This document shows, in pieces, positions 1-13,416 of a stretch of 64,000 bases of DNA (its first letter is position 1; each line of letters opens with the position of its first letter). The notes under the pieces are model-generated. The model had not been told where the DNA came from. It was given only the letters and a program-made list of their open reading frames with translations, and did no database searches. This DNA comes from Syngnathus acus. Lineage: Eukaryota; Chordata; Actinopteri; Syngnathiformes; Syngnathidae. The position numbers and the translations under genes are program-made. The stretch is taken from positions 5,304,631 through 5,368,630 of the forward strand of contig NC_051108.1 in the NCBI RefSeq assembly GCF_901709675.1, given 5' to 3'.

Positions 1-65
1 CTTCCGCGGGCCACTTATGATTGATTTCATGACACAATGCTTCGGGCCAGTTTAAATTTAGGAAT

Positions 66-158
66 TTGGTCCATATATAAGGTGCACCGGACTATAAGGC
101 GCACTGTCGGCTTTTGAGAACATTTTTAGGTGCGCCTTAGAGTCCGGAAAATACGGTA
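66..158. mobile_element. 3' part of a CCGTATTTTCC-type palindromic MITE
   Basis: The end reads GTGCGCCTTAGAGTCCGGAA and then ATACGGTA, matching the right terminal inverted repeat of the complete copy inside the slc5a6 intron at 17820-18204. The internal phrase about a 'tataaggtgcaccggac' repeat is shared too. The left inverted repeat is not visible, so the copy is either truncated or starts before the window. It is non-coding. Confidence 0.75.
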
Positions 159-1250
159 CTCAAAACTATTTTTCTATTATTTTTCTTTTCATTACAATTT
201 TTTTATTTTGCATTACTGATGTTGTAGTTACAAGACAGGTGATGTAATAATGAAATAATATCAATCAATCAATATAAATAATTACATTAAAAATAATAAA
301 TAAATAACTTTTTTTTAACAAAAAGAGTATTAGCCATAAGATTGCACTATGAGAAAAAATAGAATACAGAATTCAACCTAGCACAACATTGCACAAATGC
401 CATGATATGGTTAGCAAAAATGGCAGAGAGAGAGAGAGAAACCTCTGTATGACCATTTGATTCATGTTAACATTGTAAATACAATGCAATCATCTCCTTT
501 GTCAGCATCTCGGGGCTGCATGAGCAATGCAGAGAAATGACACCGCAGATTTGAGCACAATGCGAAGGGCAACGCAAAGGGCAGGCAGGAAGGCAGGCAG
601 CAGAGTTAAGGAGCCTGTGCACTGCAGTGGAAATATATGTATGAAAAGCGGCTCTTATCATACATAGTCTGACGTCTGAGAAGAAGTTAATATGTGAGAT
701 GATGCTCGGAAAATACCTTAACGGTTTTAAACAACATCCCCTTCCTGTGGGCTGAGAGGACATCAGTTGCATGCGTAAAGCAAAATGGAGTCGTATTAAA
801 ATTCATAGAAGCTAAAGAACTTGGCAGCTTCTTTGCAATGCAGAATTATTAAGATGGTGAATAAAAGGGGGCTTTGTAGGCTAAAATATACGGCCTTTGT
901 TCCACGACAAATCTCACAAATCACAACAGGTTATTTATGTTTAAAACCATGCAACCATTTACACATGTACAGAAAGCACTTTTGTTTCCCAGTCCAATAC
1001 AAAATAGAGAAACTGTACACCCACTTGATTGTTACTTGTGTGTGGCAGGCACAGACTGACCATGTGATAAGGCACTCACATTTCCAACAATCCTGAAATT
1101 AGGAAAGGATTGAATCCACCCATTGCACTTTTATTATTTGTTATTTTAAGAAGAATCATGTATTAAAATAACTAAAGAAACTAATAAGGATGAAAACTAT
1201 GCTCTTAATATTTGTTGTGCAACCTTTTGACTCAATTGAATTGTATGTCT
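159..1250. other. AT-rich intergenic sequence
   Basis: I see no gene here. There is a short GA run near 425-440 and AT-rich sequence with scattered poly-A and poly-T runs. The longest open frames have no recognisable protein family and no flanking splice sites that would join them into a gene. Confidence 0.5.
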
Positions 1251-1258
1251 GTAGCTCA

Positions 1259-1581
1259 TAGGTGTCAAACTCAAGGCCCGGGGGCCCAGATACGGCCCGC
1301 CACATCATTTTATGTGGCCCGCAAAGACAAATGGACTTCATGTGTCAATACTAAAATTACAAATTGTCTTCACTTTTAAAAAAACAGACAAATTGCTAGC
1401 AATTTTTATTACATTTAAGTATTTTAACAGTTTTTACTAGTCTGCGATTTCAAAACTAGTTATTCATTAGTTTGTTGTGCAACCTATACTGAATATAAGG
1501 CGTCGACAGTTACAATGGCCATTTCGAAGGAAACTCTGACTACAATGTAGCCTGTGACAAAAATGAGTTTGACACCTGCGC
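1259..1581 (+). mobile_element. hAT-like non-autonomous element, near full length
   Basis: The ends are inverted repeats (GGTGTCAAACTCAAGG on the left, GAGTTTGACACC on the right) separated by about 320 bp of non-coding DNA. The element is flanked by a near-perfect 8-bp duplication, GTAGCTCA at 1251-1258 and GTAGCTTA at 1582-1589. An 8-bp target duplication is typical of the hAT superfamily. The same sequence recurs at least eight more times in the window. Confidence 0.85.
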
Positions 1582-1589
1582 GTAGCTTA

Positions 1590-3494
1590 GCATCTGTTGT
1601 GTTTTGACTCATTCGTCATGTGCAAACTCCTCCTGCACTCTCGGACTTGCACACTATATGTGCCAAATACACGATAGAAAATAAAACCTTTCAAGTGGCT
1701 AGTTGTGGTCCTTACCGCATCACAACCACCAAGCTCCGCCCTGGTTACCATGGTGACAAAATCTATACTTAACATTGGTCCACCAGAGTTGGATGGGGTT
1801 ATTTGCTATAGATATGTGTCCCCATTTAAAACAAAAGTCCACAAGGCAAAAGTATAATTGATATTTTGACAAATGCAAGTCTTAGTTAGGGTAGACAATT
1901 AAAAATAAAATTTAAAAAAAGAACAAAATATGTATTTTGAGAGTTTTATGCACATAACTGCTTCTGAAACTAACAGCACATCATACCATGGCTCCATACA
2001 CCCGCCTGTGGTTAAAACCTGTTATAAGAACCCGCAATTTCCAACCTCTACTTCAGCTGCAGTACAAACTTTCCATGGTTAGTAGCCTTAAAGATTTCTA
2101 TGTATTCAGTATTCAGATTTTAAATACAGACCAATGCACATTAGTGCACTATTGAACCTCGGACTAGGGGCTAAATGGATTTAAGAGCAGAATGGAATTG
2201 AAAGATTTTTTTTTAAAAAAGAAGAAAATGAGGCAGATTAAAAATGGAAAAACCTCGACCAGGAAATATGAGAGAAAGCCAAAGCGCCATGCCTTTCCTC
2301 CGCTCCAGATATAAATGAGCAACTGTGATTCCTTTCAGAGGAAATGAAACCGCAACTTCATTTCAACCAGCAATAACAGACTTGACATGTCAGAGAGCAG
2401 AGCGCAAGTGGAAGCAATGCCTGCATCCAAAAGATTTGCGTGATATGATCTGCCTGATCCACTAGTACCATCAGAACCTGATAAACAACTCGCGCTAATT
2501 GAATTCCTGCACAGGAACAGCCCGAGATGGGCATCTCTAGACGGGCTGTCAAGATTCGACTTTCACCCTTCACTTCCTGACTAGAAACATGTTAAAACAT
2601 CCCGTGTGGTGTCAAAGCCTCCGAAAAACAACTTTTATCGCGTCCATGCTGAGTGTCGACACACTCCCGCTGATGGCACCATGCAACAAAAATTAAGCTT
2701 GTCAATTTCAAATGGAAAAATTGAAAAAGAAGTTCACATGGGAGCTACACCAATGCACCGCTATACAAACAAAATTCTTTGTTTAAGAGAAGCTACTCTT
2801 TGGGATCATCTATTTGTAACTCTGTGACAGAATCAATTATCTGACACATCATGACCTCACTGCTTGTCACGGAAATGAAATCAATTGATCAACTTGATGG
2901 AAGAGTTGTGGTTTGTTTGGAAATTGTGATTCATCTTTATAGAATTCATGGAACATGAACGATGAGGGGGGGAAAAAAAAAAGCAATATGTCACGGTTAT
3001 CTTATCACCACAGGCTCAAAGCATTCACAGAATTTCAGATTGCATTGATTGATCGCAATGATACTCGCAAAGGGGCATATTTTCATAATTACTCAATTAA
3101 TTTCACACACAATTTATATCATATCTCGACATTTCTCTGATAATATAACCCCTGAAGATGTCAAAATTGGACACATGTAAGAATACATTGTCTATGTTTA
3201 CATAGACACATTCATTCAGATTCCAAGCCTGATTGAAATAAAAATACATCATATTCTATAAATTATATTCTAATATTCTAATCGGATAAAGCCAAAAGGT
3301 TTCTTCATTTGATTGTTTGAAATTTGGAAGCGTTTGTCATGAAAATATTTCATGCGATAATTATTAGCATTATTGTTAGCCTTAAGGTGAGGAAGTTAAA
3401 GTAAGTTGTTGCGGAGCTGTTAGCTTAGCATGTTTTCAAAAAAAGTGAATTTGTGGCTTGGTAAGGAGATGGTAAAATGGTGTCAAAATATGAA
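1590..3494. other. Intergenic sequence without recognised genes
   Basis: No exon or gene family is recognisable on either strand. At 3190-3209 there is a short perfect hairpin, TGTCTATG-TTTA-CATAGACA, which resembles the end of the long inverted-repeat element at 18877-19426 and may be a solo terminal fragment of it. Confidence 0.45.
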
Positions 3495-3823
3495 TACAGT
3501 AATCCCTCGCTACTTCGCGTTGCGTTTATCGCGGCTTCACTACATCGCGGATTTTTTTCCAAATTAAAAAAACAGTTAAAAGTCAAAATAAAACTTCTAA
3601 ATTGAGGAAACATGTGTCTAGCCTTTAGGACAATGTAGTATTGCTCCAAATGTTTGTTTACATTCCTTTAGAAGTCCGTTTTCGCGTGTTAGCATGATTA
3701 GCATCTTTCCGCTAACTCGTTAGCCTGCCCAGTACTTCTTGTTGGTGACCGTACTTCGCGGATTTCACTTATCGCGGGTAGTTTTTGGAACCAATTATCC
3801 GTGATAAACGAGGGATTACTGTA
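3495..3823 (+). mobile_element. pogo/Tigger-like MITE, copy 1
   Basis: The element starts TACAGTAATCCCTCG and ends CGAGGGATTACTGTA, giving perfect 15-bp terminal inverted repeats including the TA. Its interior is also partly palindromic (blocks such as TTATCGCGG occur in both orientations). The TA at each end fits Tc1/mariner-superfamily insertion. It carries no transposase. Assignment to the pogo/Tigger branch is by resemblance of the terminal repeats. Confidence 0.85.
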
Positions 3824-6800
3824 CCGCCTATTGGGTTCTGTCGCTAATGTAGGCACAGTAAAATAAAAAAGAAATTTAAAAAAATAAGAAATTAATAAGA
3901 AAATAAACGCCAAGAGAGAAAAGAGACTAGCTGTTATATAGGAGTGACACAAGGGGCAACATTGTTGTGATATGACTCTGACCTTTGGAAGATGATGCAG
4001 GACACCAAGTACTGAAAACAGTGGCTCACTGTGTTCCCTGTTTTAAACAGATGAGTTTTGAGCATCTGACATCACAACGTGATGATATAAACCCCGGAAC
4101 CATTGGACCTTCACCACTCTTATATCAACCATTTCTCAATATTTCAGATTAGGACTTTTGGGAGAAATTTGAATTCTTGAGTAGCATGGATTAGTTGTTA
4201 TATAAAGTTGAAGAACGTTGAGGATTACGGCTTTAGCAGGTAGCTTTTGGCACTTGTGGCTAAATAATGTGAGAGTTCATAAAGCTAAGATGAAGATGCT
4301 CTTTTGTCATTCCGTAAGAATCATAAATCCACACAAAACAGACTTCTTAGTAATCTATTAATATATTAATTTCCCCTGCCTAGTTTCTAGCCTTCATAGA
4401 TAAATTCTCACAATTCACAATTCAAGATCACATCATGTTTTGGCATGGGAAATATTTAAATCAAGATAGGCATAAAACAACCACATTGAAATGAATGAGT
4501 CATTAAAAGGTTAAAGGAAAGAGAACTAATTCTGAAGGTTGTTAAACAAGAGTTGAGTCACAATGAGTCAGTTCTAGCTAATAATGTTTTTTTTTCTACA
4601 GTTTTTTTCTACAGATTAAAACATATTCTTTGCCTCAATCAAGACATGCTAAAAACAACACAACTTATGCTTCACAAAGTAAAGAATGGGTGAAACTATA
4701 TAAACAAATAATCCTACTACATTTCCAAGCCTTAAGAATTAAATGTGCAAACACAATTATGTACCATTCACCGGAAAACGAGCATTTTCCCAAACAAACT
4801 ACAAACCAACTTAATGCGATTAGACTTTCATCAAACTTTCATTTTCTTGCCTCGTCTGCATTCAGCAAAACTCGAAAGCATCCCACAACAGTGCGATGCA
4901 AGCCAGGTTGTGTCCTTCACATGACTCCACTAAGCATCAATAGGGGATGCTGATGGTGCTGAAGAAGGCTTTTGAAGGTGGGAGGCATGGTAAACAACGG
5001 CGCACGAGCAAAAATGGTGTATAAAAAACAATCGATTGGTCCTTTCTGGTGCAAATATCGTTTAATCTCCATCTACGCGACTAATTAAGTTCCTTTGCTG
5101 TAGCTTCATCCCACTTTGAACGACCAAACCAAAACTGCTGTGTATTTATAACTCAACACACATAGTGTATCACGTTTAAAAGAGCCTTTTTGCAAAACAT
5201 TTCTTATAGTAAAGCAAGAGCTAGTTGAGATCTCAGGTTGTGAAGAATAATTAAAAATTTGACAGTTAGTAATTTATTCGCTAATCGTCCAGGACTCATC
5301 GACCACGAGGTGGAATAAATAAAACGATGGATCTTACCCGTTTAAAGTGTACTTAATAATCCGGAGCACTATTATTCCATTGGTGTTCTGGTGGAATCAG
5401 AGAAGTGCAATAAAGGCTGCGGCTGTTGTGGCCATCAAATCGGAGCTCGCCTTGTTGTCGCCACTGTGTGTGATGGCGTTAGCTCTGCAGGGCCACAATG
5501 AAACTACTGCTGCCTTCAAGGACTATGGGAAAACAACAAACATTTTGCAGAAGCGTTAACCACAGGTACTAATGACCGGTACGTAATGTTTTGAGGGATG
5601 GAGGCATATATGGGTTTATTTTTTTTTATTTTTACATATATTTTAGTTGTCTTTTGATTGTTATCAAAATAGCGGCATAACTCGAGGTTTACCTCAAAAA
5701 CAGAGTGTAAAGAATATTGTTTTTGTAAACTGAATCATGTCAATATTCGTTGTAATATAGCGCAAAAGTGGTAATTATCTCAAGTTTGAATGTTTTTAAT
5801 GTTACTACTTGCTTTTAATTCAACTTAGGGTCCCTTGAGCGCGTTTTCATTTCTCACACGTTGGATATTACCAATTGTACGTGAATGTGGCAATTAGGTT
5901 GATTGACAGTACGATTGGCGTATCAGACTGCGGTAGGACCTAAAGGCCAGCCTCCGCACGGGAAGATGAAGTCAGACTGATTTGAACGGATTTGACAAAA
6001 AACGTTCATAAATTTTCATTACTCTCCGTAAAACACTCTTAAATTCAGTCTTTTAACATTATTTGAAAAATTCTTGAATTTTACATTAAAACTTAAGTAT
6101 TGAAATTGTGAAGGAATATTATATATATATGAAATTACTCGATTCATAAAAATACTATTTGAAAAGAATATGTTTTAAAATTTAGATTCTTCAAAGTGGG
6201 CACCTTTTGCCCTGATAACAGCTTTACACATCTCGGTATTATCTGAATTATGCTTTATGACCGGGAATAACTTTCAGTTAACAACTGTGTATTTTAAAGC
6301 GTTAATAGCTTGAATTTATTGACCTCTTTAATGTGTTTTAGAACTTTTGAATTTGAAGGCGTTTCCAAACTTTTTCCGCAGATTGATACTGCGTTAGTCT
6401 GTATTATACTGCTCCCAAGTGGTCTAAACATGTACGCCAGAAGGAGAAGTTCACTGGCGTTAAAGCAAAATAAGTGACAATTTTTTTTAAATTGTTTAAT
6501 AACAATTTAGAATGTCACTACTGTATGTTTTTATAAAGTACAATGTTACTGAGGGTTATTTGTCTAACTAAAAATACAATGCAAACTTTAAAAAATATAT
6601 TGACATGGGAGTTCCATTTGAGATATAAGATCGGCATGGAATGATGAGCATATTTTTGGCTGTGTACAGCATTATGTGAGTCTGAGATGAAAAATTAAAA
6701 ATGAATACTGTGAGTAAAATAACGGGTCTGCATTTCATTTCCTCAATTTGGTACGACTACAATTGCTGTACAACTATTTTGATATTTTGGATGGTTGTTT

Positions 6801-6880
6801 TGTTCTTCATCATATTAAGTTGTTACCGAGGTTTTTTTTTATTTCTGCTTTACCCATAATCTTTTGGTGACTTGTTACCA
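3824..6880. other. Intergenic sequence upstream of rpl7l1
   Basis: This is AT-rich and I found no convincing exon. A tandem duplication of a 'tttttttctacag' block lies near 4587-4614, and a short TA run near 6120-6130. A relatively GC-rich patch at about 5390-5530 has an open frame on the plus strand, but no family resemblance and no clear splice context. Confidence 0.45.
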
Positions 6881-7014
6881 GGTTATCTACTTCCACTCCG
6901 ATACTCTAGATGGCGACAATGCCTCTTCTTCTTGCGCGTCTTGGCAAACCGCGGCGAAGAAGAAACAAAAAACAATCGAAGAAGAGTGGCACGAATTTGT
7001 TGATACTTTCCACC

Positions 7015-8852
7015 ATGGCTGAATCCGAGTATGTAACGATTATATTTACATCGCAGTCCATCTGTCTTTGTTTGTTCATAAATTACTTTGGATTTGACTT
7101 GCTTTGATAAATACTTTTCATCTGTTCTGTTAGTGTTGATATTTCGACGATTGCTGTTTTGAATTCTACATTTCACGTGTCGTTCCTGTGTCAAGCCTCC
7201 GATGTTTTCCTATTTCGGGCGAAATGTCAGCATGTGTAAAATACAGCAACTATTTGTTTTACTAAATGTATGATTTGAAAGTTAGTTGTTAGTAGTAATT
7301 GGTGACTATGCTATTCTGCTAGCTACACTAACTACACTACTGTACTCAAACGTTGGAAACAACACTGGCAGATGCTAATCAGCGATTTTGATCGAGAATG
7401 TATGTTATCAAATGTAATTCTTTACCTGGTTCTTCTTTCAGTTCAAAGAAAGTTATCAAGTTGGTACCAGAGTTTCTCTTGAAAAAGAGGAAAGCGTACC
7501 AGGCTATTAAAGCCACACAAGCCAAACTTGCACTTCAAGAAAAGAGAAGGGTGAGTGTGTTGTTTTGGTTTTGTAACGGTGTCTTTTAGAATTTGTTTAC
7601 ATTTACAACAAAGAGAAGTCAACAAAAAAGTGTAAAATGTTGTTTCCAAATATTTGTTTGTCTGAAATGTAAAAAAAAAAAGTTGCATTGACTTCCTCTA
7701 ATCAACCAATCAGTATGCTGCCATTATATGGATCAGCTACTTTGTCATCTGATGCAAATATGAAAAATGCATTGCTAAATACAATCCCATTGATTGAGCA
7801 TTTATTGATCCCGGGGATGTGGAAATTCTTGCTAGGCACAGTTCAACAATGGTGATAGTTTGCTCCATAAAGGAGACAGTAAGTCTTTATTATCACTTAC
7901 ACAGGTAATAACAGTTAATATATTTGATATTGTTTCAGGTCTCTAAAGGTGCGCCGATAAAGTTCAAGCGCTTGGAAGACATGGTGAAGGACAGCCATAG
8001 GAAACATCGTGATGATACTCGCATCCGTCGATTGGCAACGAAACCGCGTGGCCCGCCGCCTCCTGAAAAGTACAAATTAGCCATTGCTGTTCGCATTCGA
8101 GAGTGAGTATTACAACAGTAGCCCTGTTTTCTACTTTTACACACAATAAATTCTCATTGTTATCTTCTCATTAGTATTAAAGGTATCAGTCCTCAAGTAA
8201 TGAAGGTTATCCATATGTTGAGGGTGAGAAAAATCTTCAACGGAACCTTTATCAAAATCAACAAGACCACTCTCGACATGTTGAAAATTGCTGAGCCCTA
8301 TGTGGCCTGGGGGTGAGTCGTACGTCACTGCAATTTATAAATGTTTGTCTTATTTTCATATCACAACACTGATTTACCAAATAGGTATCCAAACCTGAAG
8401 TCTGTGCGTGAGCTCATTCTGAAGAGGGGACGGACTAAAGTGGGCTTTACAAGGCCGGTTCCTTTAACAGACAACACCTTCATTGAAGAACACTTGGGTA
8501 TGTTTTCTCCACGCCTCAGTCTTCACTTTAAATATGAAATTAGCAAAACTAAGATAATGAAATGTAGGTAGTTAAAACAAAAATGGATGAATTTATGACA
8601 CCTGTGCAGAGATGAACTGACTGCCCTTTGGCTTGATTCTTAGGTAAATATGGCATTATCTGTTTGGAGGATTTGATTCATGAAGTTTACTCGGTTGGCA
8701 AGGCCTTCCGGGTAGTCAACAACTTCCTGATGCCTTTCAAGCTGTCGGTGGCCCGTCATGCCACCAGGGACAAAGCGGGTCTCCTCAAGGACCTTGGAAA
8801 TCCTGGATTCCGTGGTACAGACATTAACACCATCGTCAGGCGACTGAACTGA
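7015..8852 (+). CDS. rpl7l1: Ribosomal protein L7-like 1 (six coding exons)
   Basis: Exons are 7015-7028, 7442-7550, 7939-8102, 8175-8312, 8385-8497 and 8644-8852 (TGA). All introns are GT-AG and phases agree, giving 248 aa, the usual family length. The start lies in an ideal CCACCATGG context; the first exon supplies only MAES plus two bases. The protein is an L30e/uL30-type L7 paralogue: a basic N-terminus ([16 protein letters not shown]), then the uL30 core with KLAIAVRIR, the [13 protein letters not shown] block, [17 protein letters not shown] and the C-terminal [20 protein letters not shown]. The divergence from true RPL7 (for example [10 protein letters not shown] and the [14 protein letters not shown] linker) selects the L7L1 paralogue, which in other species is a nucleolar ribosome-biogenesis factor rather than a constitutive ribosomal protein. 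It lies head to tail with slc5a6. Confidence 0.95.
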
Positions 8853-9188
8853 GGAAAAAGACACAAAATGGACATTCCACAGCAATTTAAAAGAGGATTA
8901 CTGATTGAGGGGCAAATACCAACCATCACAATGTTGACCTCATTATTTAATGAGCGAGGCTGTTCTATATTGCTGTTGTCGTATTTGAAAATATGCCACT
9001 GGTGGGCGCTGTTCTGCTTGGAAGTGGTACTCATCTGTAGACTTTTTGAAATTATGAATATGCATTGCTTTGAGCTGTTATTGTACATTCACTCAAGGGC
9101 GCCAGTCAACTCGCAGCCCATTCATAAACCACAAGACTGGTTTCATAATTCATGAAACAATGAAGTGTGATTTTTGAAACATGTTTAT

Positions 9189-9194
9189 AATAAA
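9189..9194 (+). promoter_or_regulatory. Poly(A) signal of rpl7l1
   Basis: AATAAA lies 337 bp after the rpl7l1 stop codon, so the 3' UTR is about 360 nt. No other coding feature intervenes. Confidence 0.6.
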
Positions 9195-9199
9195 ATTGT

Positions 9200-9719
9200 A
9201 TAATATGATGGGCTAGTAGCCTTTAAACAAGGTGAACTCGTGTTAATGTTTTGTCTTAAATGTACAGTCACTAGTGTCACCGCGATTACAGGCGAAACAT
9301 GCGTCATCAGTTTGAGGGGGCTACAAGTAGCAACCACTGCAGCTTGCTTGCAGGGGGTGGGCGTTTTTGTAAAAAATAAAAATGCTCCGGTCAAAGTGAA
9401 TTGAAATGGACATCCAGGTGAGACCAAAAGGTGAGTAATGTGTGGCGCCAACGTCGTTGTCACGACATATTGCTATGCTAACAAATGCGGTACGTCGCTT
9501 GCAACGACGATGGACGTGTTATCTCGTCCTTAATTCAGTACAGGACAGTATTGTCGTTTCTCCAACCTATAATGCTGTCTTCGGCTACGCTACGGAGACA
9601 GTCGTGGTGAACCAATGCGAAGGTTATTAAGAAACAGAAAACGGAATATTGATAAAACCTGTCAACTTAGAAATACAATTAACCGAAGACACTATTCGTG
9701 ACGTTAGCAAACTAAGTTG
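9200..9719. other. Spacer between rpl7l1 and the slc5a6 leader
   Basis: There is no gene. CpG dinucleotides become frequent from about 9440 (around ACGTCG, TACGTCG and CGACGATGG), and this may be part of the promoter region for the downstream gene. Confidence 0.4.
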
Positions 9720-9849
9720 CTAGTTTACTTTATGTAAGTGAACGCAACATGCATCGCGTCAAGGAGAGGAGGCGGTCCCATAACGTACGACCGCACTAAC
9801 CTACCGGACCAGATTTTGACATTGTATTGTGTTTTACCGTCTTATGAAG
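9720..9849 (+). promoter_or_regulatory. Candidate promoter and non-coding first exon of slc5a6
   Basis: A CpG-containing stretch ends in the strong splice donor AAG|GTAAGA with GT at 9850-9851. The first coding exon of slc5a6 is preceded by a clear acceptor at 13399-13400 in the 5' UTR, so at least one upstream non-coding exon must exist, and this donor is the best one seen. A second CpG-rich candidate with a TGACGTA element lies at about 12700-12900. The exact first exon is inference. Confidence 0.35.
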
Positions 9850-10475
9850 GTAAGATAGTCACATTGCTACATTGAATTGTTAGTTTAATTGAAATTGCAT
9901 GGACATTAAAGACTCGGGATTGAATTCGTGTAGTACGCGCTGCGGTTTAGCAAAGTTTGGTGTGGGTGATAGCACCACGTTGTCGCGCTGTCAAATTGGA
10001 TTTCATGACCGCTGTTTCTTTACTGTTGATCCCATTCACTACCGCTCGTCAAATTAAACTAACGTAGTCAACACAAAAAATCGAATGCGTGACTGTCAAT
10101 TCAACTCAACCTTTATACTGGGTGGACCTTAATGAACAGCAAGGCAAGCGCGTGCAGATTAATTAGCCTATGATAGCATCTGTTTTTGGCCACTTGGACT
10201 ATAACAGGAACACGTGATTAGCATTATTAACAGCGTGACTAGTCGCGTTTACCAGAAAGTGGTAGTCAGCACGATACAGTGCAACTAGCATGTAAAGCCA
10301 AACTGCATCACTGGAGACTGAGATGCCTGATGGGTCAAAGAAATGACATTTTGCAGTCGTCTGGGTAATGTAGTTCAAAATATTGTAGTTGGACAAACAC
10401 TTGCACTAGGTAGAAGAATAAGGTAGAAGTATAAATAACTGAGGAGCATATGTGAAATTTCAGTGGATGCGGTTT

Positions 10476-10550
10476 TTGCTTATTGTTTTCAGTCAACTCA
10501 GAAATTTAAATGTTCTTGCTTATTGTTTTCAGTTAACTCGGAAATTTAAA
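10476..10550 (+). repeat. Tandem duplication, two units of 35 bp with 40-bp period
   Basis: The block TTGCTTATTGTTTTCAG followed by TYAACTCRGAAATTTAAA occurs at 10476-10510 and again at 10516-10550 with two differences. Each unit contains a polypyrimidine-CAG that resembles a splice acceptor. Confidence 0.8.
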
Positions 10551-10730
10551 GGGGGCGTATTATTCAAAAAACAAAACAAACTAATTTCTTGTGTATGCAT
10601 TGCGTTCTCCGTCTGTGACTTGGGACATTCTCAAACAATTACAGTGTATTACGGTGTCTTTTTTTGCTTTGCTGACTTGTATCTCGTCCCATGTATCTAG
10701 ATTTCTGATAACTGGCATCCATCTACATCA

Positions 10731-11030
10731 CAGGTGTCAAACGCAAGGTCCGGGGGCCAGATACGGCCCGCCACATCATTTTATGTGGCCCGCGAAGACA
10801 AATTGTGCATCAAATTCGTGTGTCATTACTAGAATTGCAAATTGTCTTCACTTTTAATAATATCTTTTTTTTTTTAAATATTTGACCAGTTTTTTCTCGT
10901 CTGATTTGAAAACGAGTTATTTGTCAGTTTGTTTTGTAGCTTTGACTGTATATAATATGAGGTGCTCATACATTTATTTTGGTTGACAGTCATAATGGCC
11001 CTCCGAAAGAAGCTATGACTACATGAATGT
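10731..11030 (+). mobile_element. hAT-like non-autonomous element, right end truncated
   Basis: The left end CAGGTGTCAAACGCAAGG, the GGCCAGATACGGCCCGCC block and the internal GTTGACAGTCATAATGG match the 1259 and 53823 copies. The right terminal inverted repeat is missing; similarity fades after about 11025. Confidence 0.75.
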
Positions 11031-13416
11031 TTGGCAAACTTAATGTGGAGATGATGGGTATTTTGGTTTGGTGATTTGTCCCTTGAACGCACCACGAGAA
11101 CTGACTCGTTTGCATGTGAAAGGAACTCATTATCAAAAGAGTCAAATTTGCTCAAGGAAAAAAAAAAGTTGTGTAAAGTGTTGTGTAATTCTTGATCAAC
11201 AAGCAAATTATGGTGATACACTTGCAAACACAACTGGTCGAATCAGATACTTTGAATATCATTAAGCAAATACTCAGATGCTTTACAAGGTGAAAGTGAG
11301 GCCGAGTGAGATGTTCTGACCTCCCTTGCTTATCTGCTATTATCACTTGTTTGGTATAATAATCACAAGTCACATGGCTCCACCAAGGACTATTTTCCTT
11401 TCAGAATAGTCTCAACAAGATTCATAAATGCCATTGTCTGACAGGTCATGTCAGAAACGTGTGTCTAATAATGTTTGTGTTGTCATTGGCCGGCCTTCAA
11501 TTTTTCCAACAGAAAACTATTGCGATACAGTAATTGATTTTAGAGTTGAACTGAAGTAGGGGACATGTTTGGATGGAGGGGCTTGGAGAAGGCAGGATTA
11601 CAGGGAAACCTTTATTTGGCCACTACACATGATCATTCCCGCAATTTTGCAGCGTCAATATTGACAGGTCTATCAATCTGTCACCGATGACGCGTCTCCG
11701 TTTAATATTAATTGTTGCTGCAGTAATATTGTCAAGTACCAGTTTTGCAGCTCCGCCATGTTGCTTTCAGTTCTATGTGATTCTTGTGTGAGTGTTGAAA
11801 TACATGCTCAGCAGTACTTGTTAAACCCCAGCTGATATTGTATAGCCATTGTCCCTCTGTTGCTAAGCAACCCCATGCTGCTGCGTGACCTCTTTGTAAT
11901 GATTTATTTTCATAGGAATTTTAATTTCATTTAACTATGAATAGAGGTTTCCATGATTGAAAATGAAATATATTTGACAGAAAATAGGACATTTCCAAAC
12001 ATCTGCTTTTACTTTGAAAAACTGTGATAATCTTTTATCCACATTTTCTGACATCTTGCGCACCACTGGTAAATTACCATGCACCCTGCATGTGATGATT
12101 ACATGCGGAGTGACTGGCAGAACATTGGTTTCCCGGGAAAGCAGACATTTAGACTGGAATGTAAGCAACTTTGCAAACGTTTCCCTGACATTTAGATTGG
12201 GTTTATGAACAAGCAACTTCTGTACTCAGCAAAACAGGATAAAACAATTCCTTAAGAGCTTAAAAAAAAAAGACTCAGAGACACGGGCCGGCGAAAAATC
12301 CGTTCCATGGAGGAAAAGGGTGCCCTATTTTTATATTTGGCCTCTCGAATAACTGACTTGAATAGGAACAATGCATCGCCGCGCATCGCTGAGGTATTTT
12401 GCCGAATAGCGCGATAGCTGTGAACGTAAAAATGAGATAGCAGTGAACAACAATTAACAATGCAGTACAATAGTACTGGAGACTCGGCACCTTGAAATGA
12501 CATCATTTCTGAAGATTACTGTAGATTGCCAACTAAAAGCCTTTTTGTTGTTAATCGCGTTGCTATGGGTCTAATTAAGAACCTAGGTGGTTTAAAAAAA
12601 AAAAAAAAGCAACAAAATAAAATAGTTTAAAACAGTTTACTTCACACTAGGTCTTTATCATTGTGGCCATCCAAGCTGTTTTCTGCAGATAGCCCCCCAA
12701 CCTCAGGTTGAAGTCCCGTCGTCCCCGCCCCTCCCTGTGCGTAGAAAGAATACCAACGAGGGATGGGGTGGTTGCAGTCGGCCATGTGAATTTACCGGCT
12801 TGTGACGTACGAAGTCAGTGTGCCCCCTACGAAAGCAATTCTCCCCCGTTGCGTTTCCACGCTATGAAATCCGTACAAGGATGAGGTTACATTTTTACAA
12901 AAAACACAACGAGGGATTAGGTTTTGTTTGCTTGAAGGTATCTGTTACAAAATTGGGAAAAGATCACACGGGTGTTGAATTTGAGTTTTCTGCTGTTATA
13001 TTTTGTCTTTCAGGGTGAAGAAGATTAAAGTCCGAGACAAAAGTGCAGCTTCCATTTAGAATATTATCATTCATCTTAATTTGCTATTTATGATCATGAT
13101 ATTGTTTTTCATAAAACAATCTGTTCCAGAATCTAGCTGTGGTAGCATCCTAATAATTAACATAATACTTTTTTGCAAGATTTTTTACATTTGAACTCTA
13201 CTGTACTTTTGATTATATTATTTGATTATACTGGCTTTTACGTAATATAATAAAGCTTCTGGGATTTTCCCTCTTGAAGATCACGGCCGAGTCATGGGCA
13301 GGGAAACTTTTTTTTTTACACGCCTTTGCGTGTAAGTCGAATTAGTTACGTAACATATCCCCGTTGATGTATTTGACACTATTTCCTTGTCTCCCTCCAG
13401 CTCTCTGGGTATCACC

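Larger units (their letters stand above)
9850..13400. other. Presumed slc5a6 leader intron
   Basis: This stretch has no recognised coding exon. It contains a 40-bp-period tandem duplication (10476-10550), a truncated hAT-like copy (10731-11030), poly-A/T runs, and a CpG-richer patch at about 12660-12880 that could be an alternative promoter. Confidence 0.4.

Noticed and set aside
8498-8643. Box C/D snoRNA in rpl7l1 intron 5 (GGATGAA and ACTGA words)
   Set aside because: The boxes are too close together and no terminal stem or second box pair is seen.
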